Below, piece after piece: positions 48,938-58,338 of a stretch of 62,555 bases of DNA. Every line of letters begins with the position of its first letter. Positions within the stretch are counted from its first letter, which is position 1. Source of the stretch: Winogradskyella pelagia (GTDB taxonomy: Bacteria > Bacteroidota > Bacteroidia > Flavobacteriales > Flavobacteriaceae); assembly GCF_017581965.1 (NCBI RefSeq), contig NZ_JAGEVF010000014.1:1-62555 (forward strand), given 5' to 3'. The translations under genes were made by a program, and so were the position numbers. Below the pieces are notes generated by a model, which saw only the letters and a list, made by a program, of their open reading frames with translations, did not search any database and had not been told where the DNA came from.

Positions 48938-51919
48938 ATGCGGTACAACTTTAACGCCATTGAAAAAAAATGGCAAGCGTATTGGGCAAAAAATGGCACA
49001 TTTAAAGCCTCTAACACCAGTGATAAGCCAAAGTATTATGTGCTGGACATGTTTCCATATCCTAGCGGAGCGGGTTTGCATGTGGGACACCCTTTAGGCT
49101 ATATTGCTAGTGATATCTATTCACGCTACAAGCGCCATAAGGGCTTTAATGTATTGCATCCTATGGGTTATGATAGTTTTGGTTTACCTGCTGAGCAATA
49201 TGCTATACAAACAGGTCAACATCCCGCTTTAACAACAGAAAAGAATATTAAAACCTATCGCAGGCAGCTTGATCAAATTGGTTTTTCTTTCGATTGGAGC
49301 CGGGAGGTCCGGACGTCTGAACCAAAGTACTATAAATGGACACAGTGGATTTTTATTCAGTTGTTTGAATCTTGGTATAATTACGATTCTGATAAAGCAG
49401 AACCTATTGATAACTTGATTTCTAAGTTTTCTTCAGAAGGAAACACAAAAGTGAATGCAGCTTGCGATGAGGATATACAGCCATTTACAGCAACCGATTG
49501 GAATAGCTATTCTTCTGAGCAACAACAAGAAATCTTGTTGAAATATAGATTGACCTATTTAGCAGAAACTGAAGTGAACTGGTGCCCAGCACTAGGAACG
49601 GTTTTAGCAAATGATGAAATTATTAATGGGGTTTCAGAACGTGGTGGACATCCAGTAATCCGTAAAAAAATGACCCAATGGAGTATGCGTATTTCGGCTT
49701 ATGCAGAACGTTTGCTTCAAGATTTAGAAACCATCGATTGGACGGATTCATTAAAAGAAAGCCAGCGTAATTGGATAGGTAAATCGGTTGGCGCATCAGT
49801 TTCTTTCGATGTAAAAGACTACGATGCAACCATAGAAGTCTTTACTACACGGCCTGATACCATTTACGGTGTTAGTTTTATGACATTGGCTCCAGAACAC
49901 GAATTGGTGTCAAAAATCACATCCGAAGTGCATAAAGCTGAGGTTGAGGCTTATATTGAAAAAACAGCGAAGCGCAGTGAACGCGACCGCATGGCAGATG
50001 TTAAGACTATTTCTGGTGTGTTTACGGGTGCTTATGTAGAGCATCCTTTCACTAAAGAACCGATACCAATCTGGATTGGTGATTATGTGTTGGCAAGCTA
50101 TGGAACCGGAGCCGTCATGGCTGTGCCTTGTGGTGACCAGCGCGATTATGATTTTGCAAAACATTTTAATATTCCAATTCCAAATATTTTTGACGGAATA
50201 GATATCTCAGAAGAGGCCTTTTCATCCAAGGAAAATGTTAAAATTGCCAATAGTGATTTCCTTAATGGAATGAACTACAAAAAAGCGAGCAAACGTGCTA
50301 TTTATGAGTTAGAACAAATAGGTAAAGGTCGAGGAAAAACCAATTACCGTTTAAGAGATGCTGTCTTTTCGCGCCAACGCTATTGGGGCGAGCCTTTCCC
50401 TACGTATTACGTGAATGGCATGCCACAAATGATAGATGCTAAGCATTTGCCATTAACCTTACCAGAGGTTGAAAAATATCTGCCAACCGAAGAAGGCGAA
50501 CCACCATTAGGACGCGCCGATGTTTGGGCTTGGGATACCGAAAGTAATAGGGTAGTGTCTAATAATAAGATTGATAACAAAACGATTTTTCCTTTAGAGC
50601 TGAACACCATGCCTGGCTGGGCTGGGAGTTCGTGGTACTTTTTTAGATATATGGAAGATGCCAAGCGTGCCGAAACCTTTGCGAGTGAGGACGCTTTAAA
50701 CTATTGGAAAAACGTAGATTTATACATAGGAGGCAGCGAGCACGCCACAGGTCATCTTTTGTATTCACGTTTTTGGGTGAAATTTTTATACGATAGAGGC
50801 TTTGTTTCTATTGATGAACCTTTTAAAAAACTCATTAACCAAGGTATGATTTTGGGGACGAGTGCTTTTGTTTTTAAAATTAATGTTGACAGCTTTGGTT
50901 TTGAAGGTAAAGGTGAAGATTTACGAGAACAAATGGGTAAGTTCAACGTTTTTGTTTCTGCCATAAAACTTGAGACCATAAAGGAATCTGCAGAAGAGAA
51001 GAAACAATTCATCGAAAATATAAAGTTGAAATTGGAATCGATTCAATTATCCCAAGGAAAATTAGTCAGAGTAGACATTAACCCTGAAAGATTCTTAGCT
51101 ATTCATGCAGATGTTAATTTAGTTAATTCTTCAGATGAATTAGATGTTGAAGCTTTTAAAAATTGGAGATCAGAGTTCAAAGATGCCATATTCATTACTG
51201 AAGAAGACGGTGCGTTTAAGGTGAAACGTGATGTCGAAAAAATGTCCAAGTCCAAATACAACGTGGTCAACCCAGATGATATTGTTGAGCAATATGGTGC
51301 AGACAGCTTACGCCTATATGAGATGTTCCTTGGCCCATTAGAGCAATACAAGCCATGGAATACTGCTGGTATTACAGGTGTGCATAGTTTCCTTAAAAAG
51401 CTTTGGAAGTTATTTGTGGATGATAATGGTCTTAAGGTCACTGACGCTGAGCCCACTAAGGATAATCTAAAAACGCTACATAAAACCATTAAGAAGGTAG
51501 AAGAAGACATTGAGAACTTCTCCTTTAATACTTCGGTATCTACCTTTATGATTGCCGTTAATGAATTAACAGCCCAAAAGTGTACCAGTAAAGCTATTTT
51601 AGAACCACTTTTAATTCTTATTTCAGCGTATGCACCACATATCGCAGAGGAATTATGGGAGCAACTAGGTCATGCAAACTCAATTTCAATAGTTCCGTTT
51701 CCAAAATTTGAAGAAAAATATTTGATAGAAAGTACCAAAAACTATCCTATTTCATTTAATGGAAAAATGCGCTTTACGCTAGAATTGCCTTTGGATATGA
51801 GTAAGGAAGACATCGAAAAAACTGTTTTGGCATACGAAAAAACACAAGAGCAATTGCAAGGGCGCACACCTAAAAAGGTAATTGTGGTACCTGGGAAAAT
51901 TGTAAATATCGTTGGTTAA
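48938..51919 (+). CDS. leuS: Leucine--tRNA ligase
   Basis: A 993-residue class I synthetase. The HIGH-type motif is in YPSGAGLHVGHPLG (about 42-55), the editing domain carries FTTRPDTIYGVSFM (about 303-316), and KMSKSKYN lies at about 768-775. Between GMILG (about 636) and KMSKS are ~130 residues, roughly twice the bacterial norm, including a domain-sized insertion (NVDSFGFEGKGEDLREQM onward). Such an insertion is known from Bacteroidota relatives. C-terminal anticodon-binding and tail domains follow. Full length. Confidence 0.97.
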   Translation: MRYNFNAIEKKWQAYWAKNGTFKASNTSDKPKYYVLDMFPYPSGAGLHVGHPLGYIASDIYSRYKRHKGFNVLHPMGYDSFGLPAEQYAIQTGQHPALTTEKNIKTYRRQLDQIGFSFDWSREVRTSEPKYYKWTQWIFIQLFESWYNYDSDKAEPIDNLISKFSSEGNTKVNAACDEDIQPFTATDWNSYSSEQQQEILLKYRLTYLAETEVNWCPALGTVLANDEIINGVSERGGHPVIRKKMTQWSMRISAYAERLLQDLETIDWTDSLKESQRNWIGKSVGASVSFDVKDYDATIEVFTTRPDTIYGVSFMTLAPEHELVSKITSEVHKAEVEAYIEKTAKRSERDRMADVKTISGVFTGAYVEHPFTKEPIPIWIGDYVLASYGTGAVMAVPCGDQRDYDFAKHFNIPIPNIFDGIDISEEAFSSKENVKIANSDFLNGMNYKKASKRAIYELEQIGKGRGKTNYRLRDAVFSRQRYWGEPFPTYYVNGMPQMIDAKHLPLTLPEVEKYLPTEEGEPPLGRADVWAWDTESNRVVSNNKIDNKTIFPLELNTMPGWAGSSWYFFRYMEDAKRAETFASEDALNYWKNVDLYIGGSEHATGHLLYSRFWVKFLYDRGFVSIDEPFKKLINQGMILGTSAFVFKINVDSFGFEGKGEDLREQMGKFNVFVSAIKLETIKESAEEKKQFIENIKLKLESIQLSQGKLVRVDINPERFLAIHADVNLVNSSDELDVEAFKNWRSEFKDAIFITEEDGAFKVKRDVEKMSKSKYNVVNPDDIVEQYGADSLRLYEMFLGPLEQYKPWNTAGITGVHSFLKKLWKLFVDDNGLKVTDAEPTKDNLKTLHKTIKKVEEDIENFSFNTSVSTFMIAVNELTAQKCTSKAILEPLLILISAYAPHIAEELWEQLGHANSISIVPFPKFEEKYLIESTKNYPISFNGKMRFTLELPLDMSKEDIEKTVLAYEKTQEQLQGRTPKKVIVVPGKIVNIVG

Positions 51920-51971
51920 TGTACCTAATCGTGGTAATTAAACTATCTTAAGGTTTTCTAAAAAGAATCTC

Positions 51972-52511
51972 ATGGATAAAACAGACATACTGGTTGCTCA
52001 ATTAAAAGTTAAGGACGTAGATGCCTTTGAGCAGCTTCACCATATGTACGCCAAGAATATTCTTGGTGCCATAAATGTTATTATTCAGGATGAGGCCATC
52101 TCAAAGGAAATTTGTCAGGATGTATTTGTTAAGGTCTGGGAAAAGTCACAGTTGTATGATGCCGCAAAGGGCCGCTTTTTTACATGGCTGCTTAATATGG
52201 CCAGAAATGCCGCGATTGATTATTCAAGGTCGAAAGAATTTAAGACCCAAAAAAAGAACCATTCCTTAGATTTATTCGTTAGTATCTATGAACAGCCAAC
52301 GGACAATACAACCTCTGGTGAAAAATACGACGGGCTAAGACGAATGTTAAAACAATTAAAGCGCAAGTGTGTAGAGCTAATTGAAATGCTCTATTTTAAG
52401 GATTATACCCAAAAAATGGCGGCAGAGCGTTTATCAATTCCTCTGGGAACCGTAAAAAGTAGAAATAGAAATTGTTTAAAGCACCTTCGTGAAAATTTGA
52501 AAAATGACTAG
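51972..52511 (+). CDS. ECF-type RNA polymerase sigma factor
   Basis: A 179-residue sigma-70 family factor with region 2 (about 12-85: FEQLHHMYAKNILG, then ICQDVFVKVWEKSQLYD and FFTWLLNMARNAAIDYSR) and region 4 (about 115-175: CVELIEMLYFKDYTQKMAAERL, GTVKSR). No other regions, so it is an ECF factor. The following gene overlaps it by 8 bases and encodes its likely anti-sigma factor. An ECF-type promoter is seen in front of the lipoprotein downstream, a probable target. Confidence 0.93.
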   Translation: MDKTDILVAQLKVKDVDAFEQLHHMYAKNILGAINVIIQDEAISKEICQDVFVKVWEKSQLYDAAKGRFFTWLLNMARNAAIDYSRSKEFKTQKKNHSLDLFVSIYEQPTDNTTSGEKYDGLRRMLKQLKRKCVELIEMLYFKDYTQKMAAERLSIPLGTVKSRNRNCLKHLRENLKND

Positions 52512-53313
52512 TAAGGAACTCATAGCATCTGGTGAACTTGAATTGTATGTGGCAGGCTTACTTTCGGAAGAGCGCAATGCCGAATTGGCTCAGCTAATTC
52601 AGGATGATGAGGATATTAGACAAGAAGTTGAGGCTATTGAACAGATAGTTATGCGTTTGGCTGCTGAAGCCTCAGTGTCAGACACCGAAGATTTCAATGA
52701 GGTTCTTAAAAAGATAGTAAAACAGCGAGTAGGGAAGGTTCAATCCGATGAAACTGAACCAACACCTAAAAAGAAAGTAATACCATTAACTCCCTATATA
52801 GGATGGGCTGCCGCAGCTATATTTTTAATGTTTTTTGTGTATCAATATCAAACAACGACAGAGGTACAAACCATTTTAACTTCCAATATTGAACAAAAGG
52901 AAAAGTTAGAGGAGCAGATAGAAAGTCAAATTCAAAATACCATCCTCAAAGAAGAACTGCTAAAAACAGTAGCATCTATAAACACCAAGAAAATTAATTT
53001 GGCAGGACAGGAAATTTCTCCGGATTCTAATGTCAGTGTCTTTTGGAACACAGAGAAGGACAAAATAATTATTGATGCCAGTCAACTACCAGAAGCACCT
53101 GATTCCATGGTCTATCAGGTTTGGTCCTTAACACTGAGTCCGCTAACGCCGACAAGTATCGGTTTGCTCGACAACTACAGCAACCAGAACACCTTATTTT
53201 CCTTTGACAATCCTAATGCCTCTGAAGCTTTTGGGATTACTCTAGAGCCTAATGGAGGGAGCGAAACACCAAACTTAGAGCAGCTTTATGTATTGGGAAC
53301 TACAGATTCTTAG
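52504..53313 (+). CDS. Anti-sigma factor, RskA/anti-sigma-K type
   Basis: A 269-residue inner-membrane protein. The N-terminal ~90 residues are a cytoplasmic zinc-less anti-sigma domain (ELIASGELELYVAGLLSEERNAEL in part), followed by a TM helix (about 97-114) with lumenal coiled stretch, and a C-terminal RskA domain (VYQVWSLTLSPLTPTSIGLL in part, about 200-219). It would hold the sigma factor at the membrane. Gene overlap with the sigma gene supports the pairing. Confidence 0.9.
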   Translation: MTSKELIASGELELYVAGLLSEERNAELAQLIQDDEDIRQEVEAIEQIVMRLAAEASVSDTEDFNEVLKKIVKQRVGKVQSDETEPTPKKKVIPLTPYIGWAAAAIFLMFFVYQYQTTTEVQTILTSNIEQKEKLEEQIESQIQNTILKEELLKTVASINTKKINLAGQEISPDSNVSVFWNTEKDKIIIDASQLPEAPDSMVYQVWSLTLSPLTPTSIGLLDNYSNQNTLFSFDNPNASEAFGITLEPNGGSETPNLEQLYVLGTTDS

Positions 53314-53368
53314 TTCACTCTTCTTTTCCCCTAATTTTCTTAAAGTTTTCATAAAATGAAAATTTATT

Positions 53369-53397
53369 GAACCCTTGCATTAAATACTTCGTACGTA
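53369..53397 (+). promoter_or_regulatory. ECF-type promoter before the CHRD lipoprotein
   Basis: GAACCC at 53369-53374 and CGTA at 53390-53393 (repeated at 53394-53397) are about 15-16 bases apart, the arrangement of many ECF promoters (AAC at -35, CGT at -10), and differ from the housekeeping TAnnTTTG. They lie about 25 bases before the lipoprotein ATG. Confidence 0.5.
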
Positions 53398-53422
53398 GGG
53401 CAAAACCATAAAAATTAAAGAA

Positions 53423-55000
53423 ATGAAGTATTTAAAAATTAGAACAATGCTAACCATGTGTGTTATGACTTTGTTCATTGTAAGTTGTAGCACCGATGAT
53501 GACGCCATCACCGTTGACCCAAATTTAGAATCAAAAACCTATCAATTATTTGAATTGGCGAACTCTGGTGTGTCGGGCTCGGCAACATTTACCAATCAAA
53601 TAGACGGTAGTGTTTTAGTTTCCGTAGACCTTAATGGCACACCTCAAAACGGAATGCATCCATCCCACATCCATTTTAATACGGCAGCTGAGGGTGGTGC
53701 TATTGCTGTAAGTCTAAACCCTGTTAATGGCTCAACTGGAACCAGTCAAACCTTTGTAACCCAAACGGATGACGGTATGCCATTAGATTACCAGAGTTTA
53801 TTGGATTTTGATGGCTACATCAACATCCATTTAAGCATGGATGAATTAGCCACCGTGTTAGCGCAAGGTGATATTGGACAAAATGAATTAACTGGAGTTT
53901 CAAAATCTTACAATTTAGGTGAAAAAGATGTCCTAGGAATCAGTGGGTCAGTTCTTTTTGAAGAGCGTGTTAATGGTGAAGCTCAAGCTACTATTATGCT
54001 CATGGGAACGCCTGATGAGGGTATGCACCCAGCGCATATCCATATGAATACAGCCGCAGAAGGTGGTGCTATTCTCTACACGTTTACACCAGTAGATGGT
54101 GCTACAGGAATGAGCCGTTCTAATGTCGCTATGCTAGACGACAATTCAATGTTCGGTTATAACGATGTGCTTGATGTCGATGGCTATGTGAATGTACATT
54201 TAAGTGTAGATCAGTTAGCCACCATAGTTGCTCAAGGTGATATTGGTCAAAATGAACTAACAGGAGTTTCCAAGTCTTACAATTTAGGTGAAAGAGACGT
54301 CCCAGGAATCAGTGGCTCGGTACTTTTTGAAGAGCGTGTTAATGGAGAAGCTCTGGCTACTATAATGTTGTCCGGAACGCCTGATGGAGGAATGCATCCA
54401 GCACATATTCATATGAATACAGCCGCAGAAGGTGGTGCTATTCTCTACACATTTACACCAGTTGATGGTACCACAGGAATGAGTGTCTCAAACGTAGCAA
54501 TGTTAGATGATAATTCCATGTTTGGTTATAACGATGTGCTAGATGTCGATGGCTACGTCAATGTACATTTAAGTGTGGATCAATTAGCCACTATAGTTGC
54601 TCAAGGTGATATTGGGCAGAATGAATTAACAGGAGAATCCAGAATGTATATGCTAGGTGAAATCGACGTACCCGGAATCAATGGCTCAGTAATTTTTGAG
54701 GAACGCGTTAATGGAGAAGCCCAGGCGACTATCATTTTGTCCGGAACGCCTAATGGCGGTATGCACCCAGCGCACATACACATGAATTCAGCTGCAGAAG
54801 GTGGTCCTATCCTTTATACGTTCACACCTGTAAATGGTACTACAGGAGTGAGTATCTCAAATGTGGCAATGTTAGATGATAATACCATGTTTGGTTACAG
54901 CGATGTACTTGAAGTTGATGGCTATATCAATGTGCATTTAAGTATGAACGAATTGGCAACTATTGTTGCACAAGGTGATATTGGGTTGAATGCTATGTAA
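53423..55000 (+). CDS. CHRD-domain lipoprotein with four tandem domains
   Basis: A 525-residue lipoprotein (lipobox VSC, Cys about 18). Four CHRD domains follow, each with HPSHIH or HPAHIH and a closing GDIGQNEL-type segment. The three internal unit boundaries are exactly 369 bases (123 codons) apart (motif starts at 53867, 54236, 54605 and 54974). Units 2 and 3 are nearly identical, units 1 and 4 more diverged. CHRD domains (named from chordin) are of unclear role in bacteria; the repeated histidines could bind metal. Likely surface-exposed. Confidence 0.88.
   Translation: MKYLKIRTMLTMCVMTLFIVSCSTDDDAITVDPNLESKTYQLFELANSGVSGSATFTNQIDGSVLVSVDLNGTPQNGMHPSHIHFNTAAEGGAIAVSLNPVNGSTGTSQTFVTQTDDGMPLDYQSLLDFDGYINIHLSMDELATVLAQGDIGQNELTGVSKSYNLGEKDVLGISGSVLFEERVNGEAQATIMLMGTPDEGMHPAHIHMNTAAEGGAILYTFTPVDGATGMSRSNVAMLDDNSMFGYNDVLDVDGYVNVHLSVDQLATIVAQGDIGQNELTGVSKSYNLGERDVPGISGSVLFEERVNGEALATIMLSGTPDGGMHPAHIHMNTAAEGGAILYTFTPVDGTTGMSVSNVAMLDDNSMFGYNDVLDVDGYVNVHLSVDQLATIVAQGDIGQNELTGESRMYMLGEIDVPGINGSVIFEERVNGEAQATIILSGTPNGGMHPAHIHMNSAAEGGPILYTFTPVNGTTGVSISNVAMLDDNTMFGYSDVLEVDGYINVHLSMNELATIVAQGDIGLNAM
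53867..54973 (+). repeat. Tandem 369-bp coding repeat (three full periods)
   Basis: GGTGATATTGG recurs at 53867, 54236, 54605 and 54974, each exactly 369 bases apart. The middle two units share long stretches of near-identical DNA (ATGAATACAGCCGCAGAAGG in both), indicating recent duplication or gene conversion. Confidence 0.9.
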
Positions 55001-55024
55001 TTAGATTGTTCAATTTGAGGGGGA

Positions 55025-55059
55025 GAAAAGCTGCCATTAGGGTGGCTTTTCTTATTTTT
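55025..55059 (+). terminator. Rho-independent terminator of the CHRD gene
   Basis: An 11-bp stem, GAAAAGCTGCC with GGTGGCTTTTC (two G-U pairs), followed by TTATTTTT, about 25 bases after the stop codon. Confidence 0.85.
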
Positions 55060-55284
55060 AATATCAAAAACTATTAAAGCCTGTTTGTAGTTAATCGATA
55101 TTTTTAAAATTATATCTATTAGTGTATTTCTTTGATAATGAGTTCTTTTTTGAGAAAATCAAAAAATAGAGGCGAAAAAATAAATAATCTATAAAAATGT
55201 CCTTCCAAAGTCTATAAAATTTGCTTTGCTCATTTTTTTGATGGTACTTTCTTACTGCTATTAAATTCTAATCAACAATTATAA

Positions 55285-56388
55285 ATGAAAATCGGAGTAC
55301 CCAAAGAAATCAAGAACAATGAAAACCGTGTTGGTATGACACCAGCAGGCGTATTCGAATTAACCAAGAACAATCACGATGTTTATGTACAAAAGAGCGC
55401 AGGCTTAGGTAGTGGCTTTTTTGATGAAGATTATATGGAGGTTGGTGCCGTCGTCCTCGATACCATAGAGGAAATTTATGCAGCTGCAGATATGATTGTT
55501 AAAGTAAAGGAACCTATTGAGCAAGAGTATCCATTGATAAAATCGCATCATGTGGTCTTCACTTATTTTCATTTTGCATCTAGTGAAACTTTAACTAAGG
55601 CAATGATAAAAAGTGGTGCCGTATGCATTGCTTATGAAACTGTAGAATGTGAGAATGGGACGTTGCCGTTATTAACACCAATGTCTGAGGTAGCTGGCCG
55701 TATGGCAGTACAACAAGGTGCAAAATATTTAGAAAAACCCATTAAGGGTAGAGGCGTATTATTAGGAGGTGTACCAGGTGTGCCTCCAGGTAAAGTTTTG
55801 GTTTTAGGTGCAGGGACCGTTGGTATACAAGCCGCTAAAATGGCAGCTGGTTTAGGTGCACATGTTACTATTATGGATATTAATATGAAACAATTGCGTT
55901 ATGTTAACGATGTTATGCCAAATCATGTGGTTACGGAGTTTTCGAGCGAATTCAATATCAGAACAAGAATTAAAGATCACGATTTAATTATAGGAGGTGT
56001 TTTAATAAAAGGTGCTAAAGCACCTAAATTGATTACAAGGGATATGCTCAAAGAAATGCGTCCTGGAACTGTTATTGTAGATGTTGCCGTAGACCAAGGC
56101 GGTTGTATAGAAACGACTAAAGCAACTACTCACGAAGACCCGACTTATATCATTGATGATGTGGTACATTACTGCGTAGCTAACATGCCTGGTGCAGTAC
56201 CTTATACATCGACCTTGGCTTTAACCAATGTAACATTACCTTATGTTCTAAAATTGGCCAATCAGGGCTGGGAAAAGGCTTGTGAAACTGACGAAAGTCT
56301 ATCCAAGGGATTAAATGTGGTCGATGGTAAAATTGTTTATGAAGAAATTGCAGAGGCTTTTAACTGGTCTATGGATGCAATGGCCTAA
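55285..56388 (+). CDS. ald: Alanine dehydrogenase
   Basis: A 367-residue NAD-dependent enzyme converting alanine to pyruvate and ammonia. Conserved parts: MKIGVPKEIKNNENRVG with the substrate Arg (about 15), the catalytic Lys/His segment KVKEPIEQEY ... FTYFHFA (about 73-96), the dinucleotide-binding LGAGTVGIQAAKMAAGLGA (about 172-190) and GAVPYTSTLALTN (about 308-320). Full length. Together with the nearby S46 peptidase and pckA it fits growth on peptides. Confidence 0.97.
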   Translation: MKIGVPKEIKNNENRVGMTPAGVFELTKNNHDVYVQKSAGLGSGFFDEDYMEVGAVVLDTIEEIYAAADMIVKVKEPIEQEYPLIKSHHVVFTYFHFASSETLTKAMIKSGAVCIAYETVECENGTLPLLTPMSEVAGRMAVQQGAKYLEKPIKGRGVLLGGVPGVPPGKVLVLGAGTVGIQAAKMAAGLGAHVTIMDINMKQLRYVNDVMPNHVVTEFSSEFNIRTRIKDHDLIIGGVLIKGAKAPKLITRDMLKEMRPGTVIVDVAVDQGGCIETTKATTHEDPTYIIDDVVHYCVANMPGAVPYTSTLALTNVTLPYVLKLANQGWEKACETDESLSKGLNVVDGKIVYEEIAEAFNWSMDAMA

Positions 56389-56402
56389 GTTTTTTTAATC
56401 GC

Positions 56403-56410
56403 TATCTTTA
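56403..56410 (+). promoter_or_regulatory. -7-like element TATCTTTA
   Basis: Fourth copy of TATCTTTA, 23 bases before the ATG at 56434. Confidence 0.45.
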
Positions 56411-56433
56411 GATTAAAATACGTCATTAGTATT

Positions 56434-56964
56434 ATGAGAGTTTTTATTTTAATCATCCTTTTGTGTTTTTCATCATTAGTGTTAGCACAAAAGGATGGTT
56501 TTAATTTTCCAGAGGATGCTTTTGGTATTTACAAAGGCGATTTGATTATTGAGAATGATAAAGGAAAGCAGACAATAGGTATGGAATTCCACTTTCAGCC
56601 TACAGAAGTTATAGGGACATATCAATATAAAATCGTTTACATTGCGGATGCGAAGCGCCAAGAGAGAAATTATAATCTTATAGTTAAAGATAGTACCCTA
56701 GGTCAGTACATAATTGATGAAAATAATGGTATCCGGCTACCAGCTAAACAATTTGGACATAGGATACATAGCATTTTTGAAGTTCAAGGAAATTTATTAA
56801 TAACTACTGAGGCCTTTTACGATGATTATATGTTGTTTGAGATTGTTTTTTCAAATACCAATGAAGAAGTTGTATCTGGTAACACCTCTGAGGATATTCC
56901 AAAAGTAACAGCCTATCCTGTCACAGTTTCCCAACGTGCCAAGCTTTTTAAAGTAAAAAACTGA
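56434..56964 (+). CDS. Secreted protein of unknown function
   Basis: A 176-residue protein with a signal peptide (about 1-18, ending VLAQ). The mature part has IYKGDLIIENDKGKQTIGMEFHFQP (in part), then several strands (QYKIVYIADAK, NYNLIVKDST, QYIIDENNGIRL). It resembles small secreted domains of Bacteroidota that bear no family name I can give. No neighbour hints at a role. Confidence 0.6.
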   Translation: MRVFILIILLCFSSLVLAQKDGFNFPEDAFGIYKGDLIIENDKGKQTIGMEFHFQPTEVIGTYQYKIVYIADAKRQERNYNLIVKDSTLGQYIIDENNGIRLPAKQFGHRIHSIFEVQGNLLITTEAFYDDYMLFEIVFSNTNEEVVSGNTSEDIPKVTAYPVTVSQRAKLFKVKN

Positions 56965-57038
56965 CAAAATTTCTTAACGTTAGTTTGGCTTATTTTTTGT
57001 TACTTCTTTGCTAAATTTACATAACAAAAATTAAACAT

Positions 57039-57734
57039 ATGTTAGGATATTATATATTAATTGGAGCGATTGCTTTGGTAAGTTGGATGGTGAGTAATAA
57101 GCTTAAGAAAAAATTTGCCTTTTACTCTAAACGACAATTAAACAATGGCATGTCTGGTAGGGAAATTGCTGAAAAAATGTTAGCAGATAATGGCATTGGC
57201 GATGTTGAAGTTATTTCGGTAAGAGGACAACTGACCGACCATTACAATCCCAAAAATAAAACGGTTAATCTGAGTGAGGCGGTTTACAATCAACGAAATG
57301 CGGCGGCAGCTGCAGTTGCCGCGCATGAGGTTGGTCATGCGGTACAGCACGCCACTGCATATGGTGCTTTGCAAATGCGTTCGCAATTGGTGCCTATTGT
57401 TAGCGTCACTTCAGGTATGAGTCAATGGTTAGTTATTGGAGGTTTAATTCTTGGCGCTGCTGCAGGTTTTGGCCCAGGCTATTGGGTTGCCGTAGCAGGT
57501 TTAGTATTTATGGGTTTTGCAACCTTGTTTAGTTTTATTACGTTGCCTGTAGAATACGATGCCAGCAATAGAGCTTTAGCCTGGTTAAAAACAAAGAATA
57601 TGGTTAGCCAACAAGAATATGAAGGTGCTGAAGACGCCTTAAAATGGGCTGCTAGAACCTATTTAGTTGCGGCTATAGGTGCGTTGGCTTCCTTGTTGTA
57701 TTGGGCGCTTCAAATCTTTGGCGGTAGAGATTAA
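57039..57734 (+). CDS. YugP-type zinc membrane metallopeptidase
   Basis: A 231-residue membrane protein of the putative neutral zinc metallopeptidase (YugP) family. HEVGH at residues 96-100 supplies the zinc ligands; one TM helix is N-terminal (about 1-18), and three more lie in the C-terminal half (about 130-150, 152-172, 205-228). The extended DHYNPKNKTVNLSEAVYNQ region (about 67-85) is family-typical. The substrate is unknown. It has its own terminator. Confidence 0.92.
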   Translation: MLGYYILIGAIALVSWMVSNKLKKKFAFYSKRQLNNGMSGREIAEKMLADNGIGDVEVISVRGQLTDHYNPKNKTVNLSEAVYNQRNAAAAAVAAHEVGHAVQHATAYGALQMRSQLVPIVSVTSGMSQWLVIGGLILGAAAGFGPGYWVAVAGLVFMGFATLFSFITLPVEYDASNRALAWLKTKNMVSQQEYEGAEDALKWAARTYLVAAIGALASLLYWALQIFGGRD

Positions 57735-57756
57735 TTAAATTAGATATTTAAAACTC

Positions 57757-57784
57757 AAAGCCCTGATTTCTCAGGGCTTTTTTT
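57757..57784 (+). terminator. Rho-independent terminator between yugP-like and lrp-like genes
   Basis: A perfect 10-bp stem AAAGCCCTGA / TCAGGGCTTT with a 4-base loop and a run of T. It serves the plus-strand gene and may also stop the convergent Lrp transcript. Confidence 0.92.
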
Positions 57785-57789
57785 GTGAG

Positions 57790-58260
57790 TTATATTTTAA
57801 TCTGTCGATCAATCTGTTGTTGTAAAGAAATAAAAGTTTCTGTTCGCGAAACACCGGTAATACTTTGAATTTGTGAATTCAATACGTGCATAAGATGTTC
57901 ATTATCCTTGGATAGAATTTTAATAAAAATACTCCATTCGCCTGTTGTATAGTGACATTCTATAACTTCCGGTACTTTTTTTAGTTGTTTCACGGCATCA
58001 GGATTACTAACGGCTTTGTCTAAATAAACACCAACGAATGCCATAGTCGTATATCCTAAAACTTTGGGATTAATTACAAATTTAGATCCTGCAAGTAATC
58101 CAGACTTTTCTAGTTTTTTAAGTCGTTGATGAATAGCAGCACCAGATATACCAACGTTTCGAGCTATTTCAAGAATGGGTGTTCTAGCATCTTGCATTAG
58201 CGCCCTAAGTATCTTTTTATCAATACCATCAATATAAACCCCTTTGCTGTTAACCTTCAT
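57790..58260 (-). CDS. Lrp/AsnC family transcriptional regulator
   Basis: A 156-residue regulator: N-terminal helix-turn-helix (about 10-60: IDGIDKKILRALMQDART, NVGISGAAIHQRLKKLEKSGLL in part) and a C-terminal RAM effector domain (about 70-150). I use the ATG at 58260 rather than an in-frame ATG 18 bases upstream, because the conserved part begins directly after it. Amino-acid-responsive regulation is the family rule, and the neighbours (alanine dehydrogenase, saccharopine dehydrogenase-like enzyme) would fit, but no binding site was located. Confidence 0.92.
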   Translation of the reverse strand: MKVNSKGVYIDGIDKKILRALMQDARTPILEIARNVGISGAAIHQRLKKLEKSGLLAGSKFVINPKVLGYTTMAFVGVYLDKAVSNPDAVKQLKKVPEVIECHYTTGEWSIFIKILSKDNEHLMHVLNSQIQSITGVSRTETFISLQQQIDRQIKI

Positions 58261-58338
58261 CTCAAAATATAATTGCAATTGAAAGTTAAATGTACTAAAT
58301 CAATTTTAAATTGAAACTAATTAGAACTGTTTCTGTTC

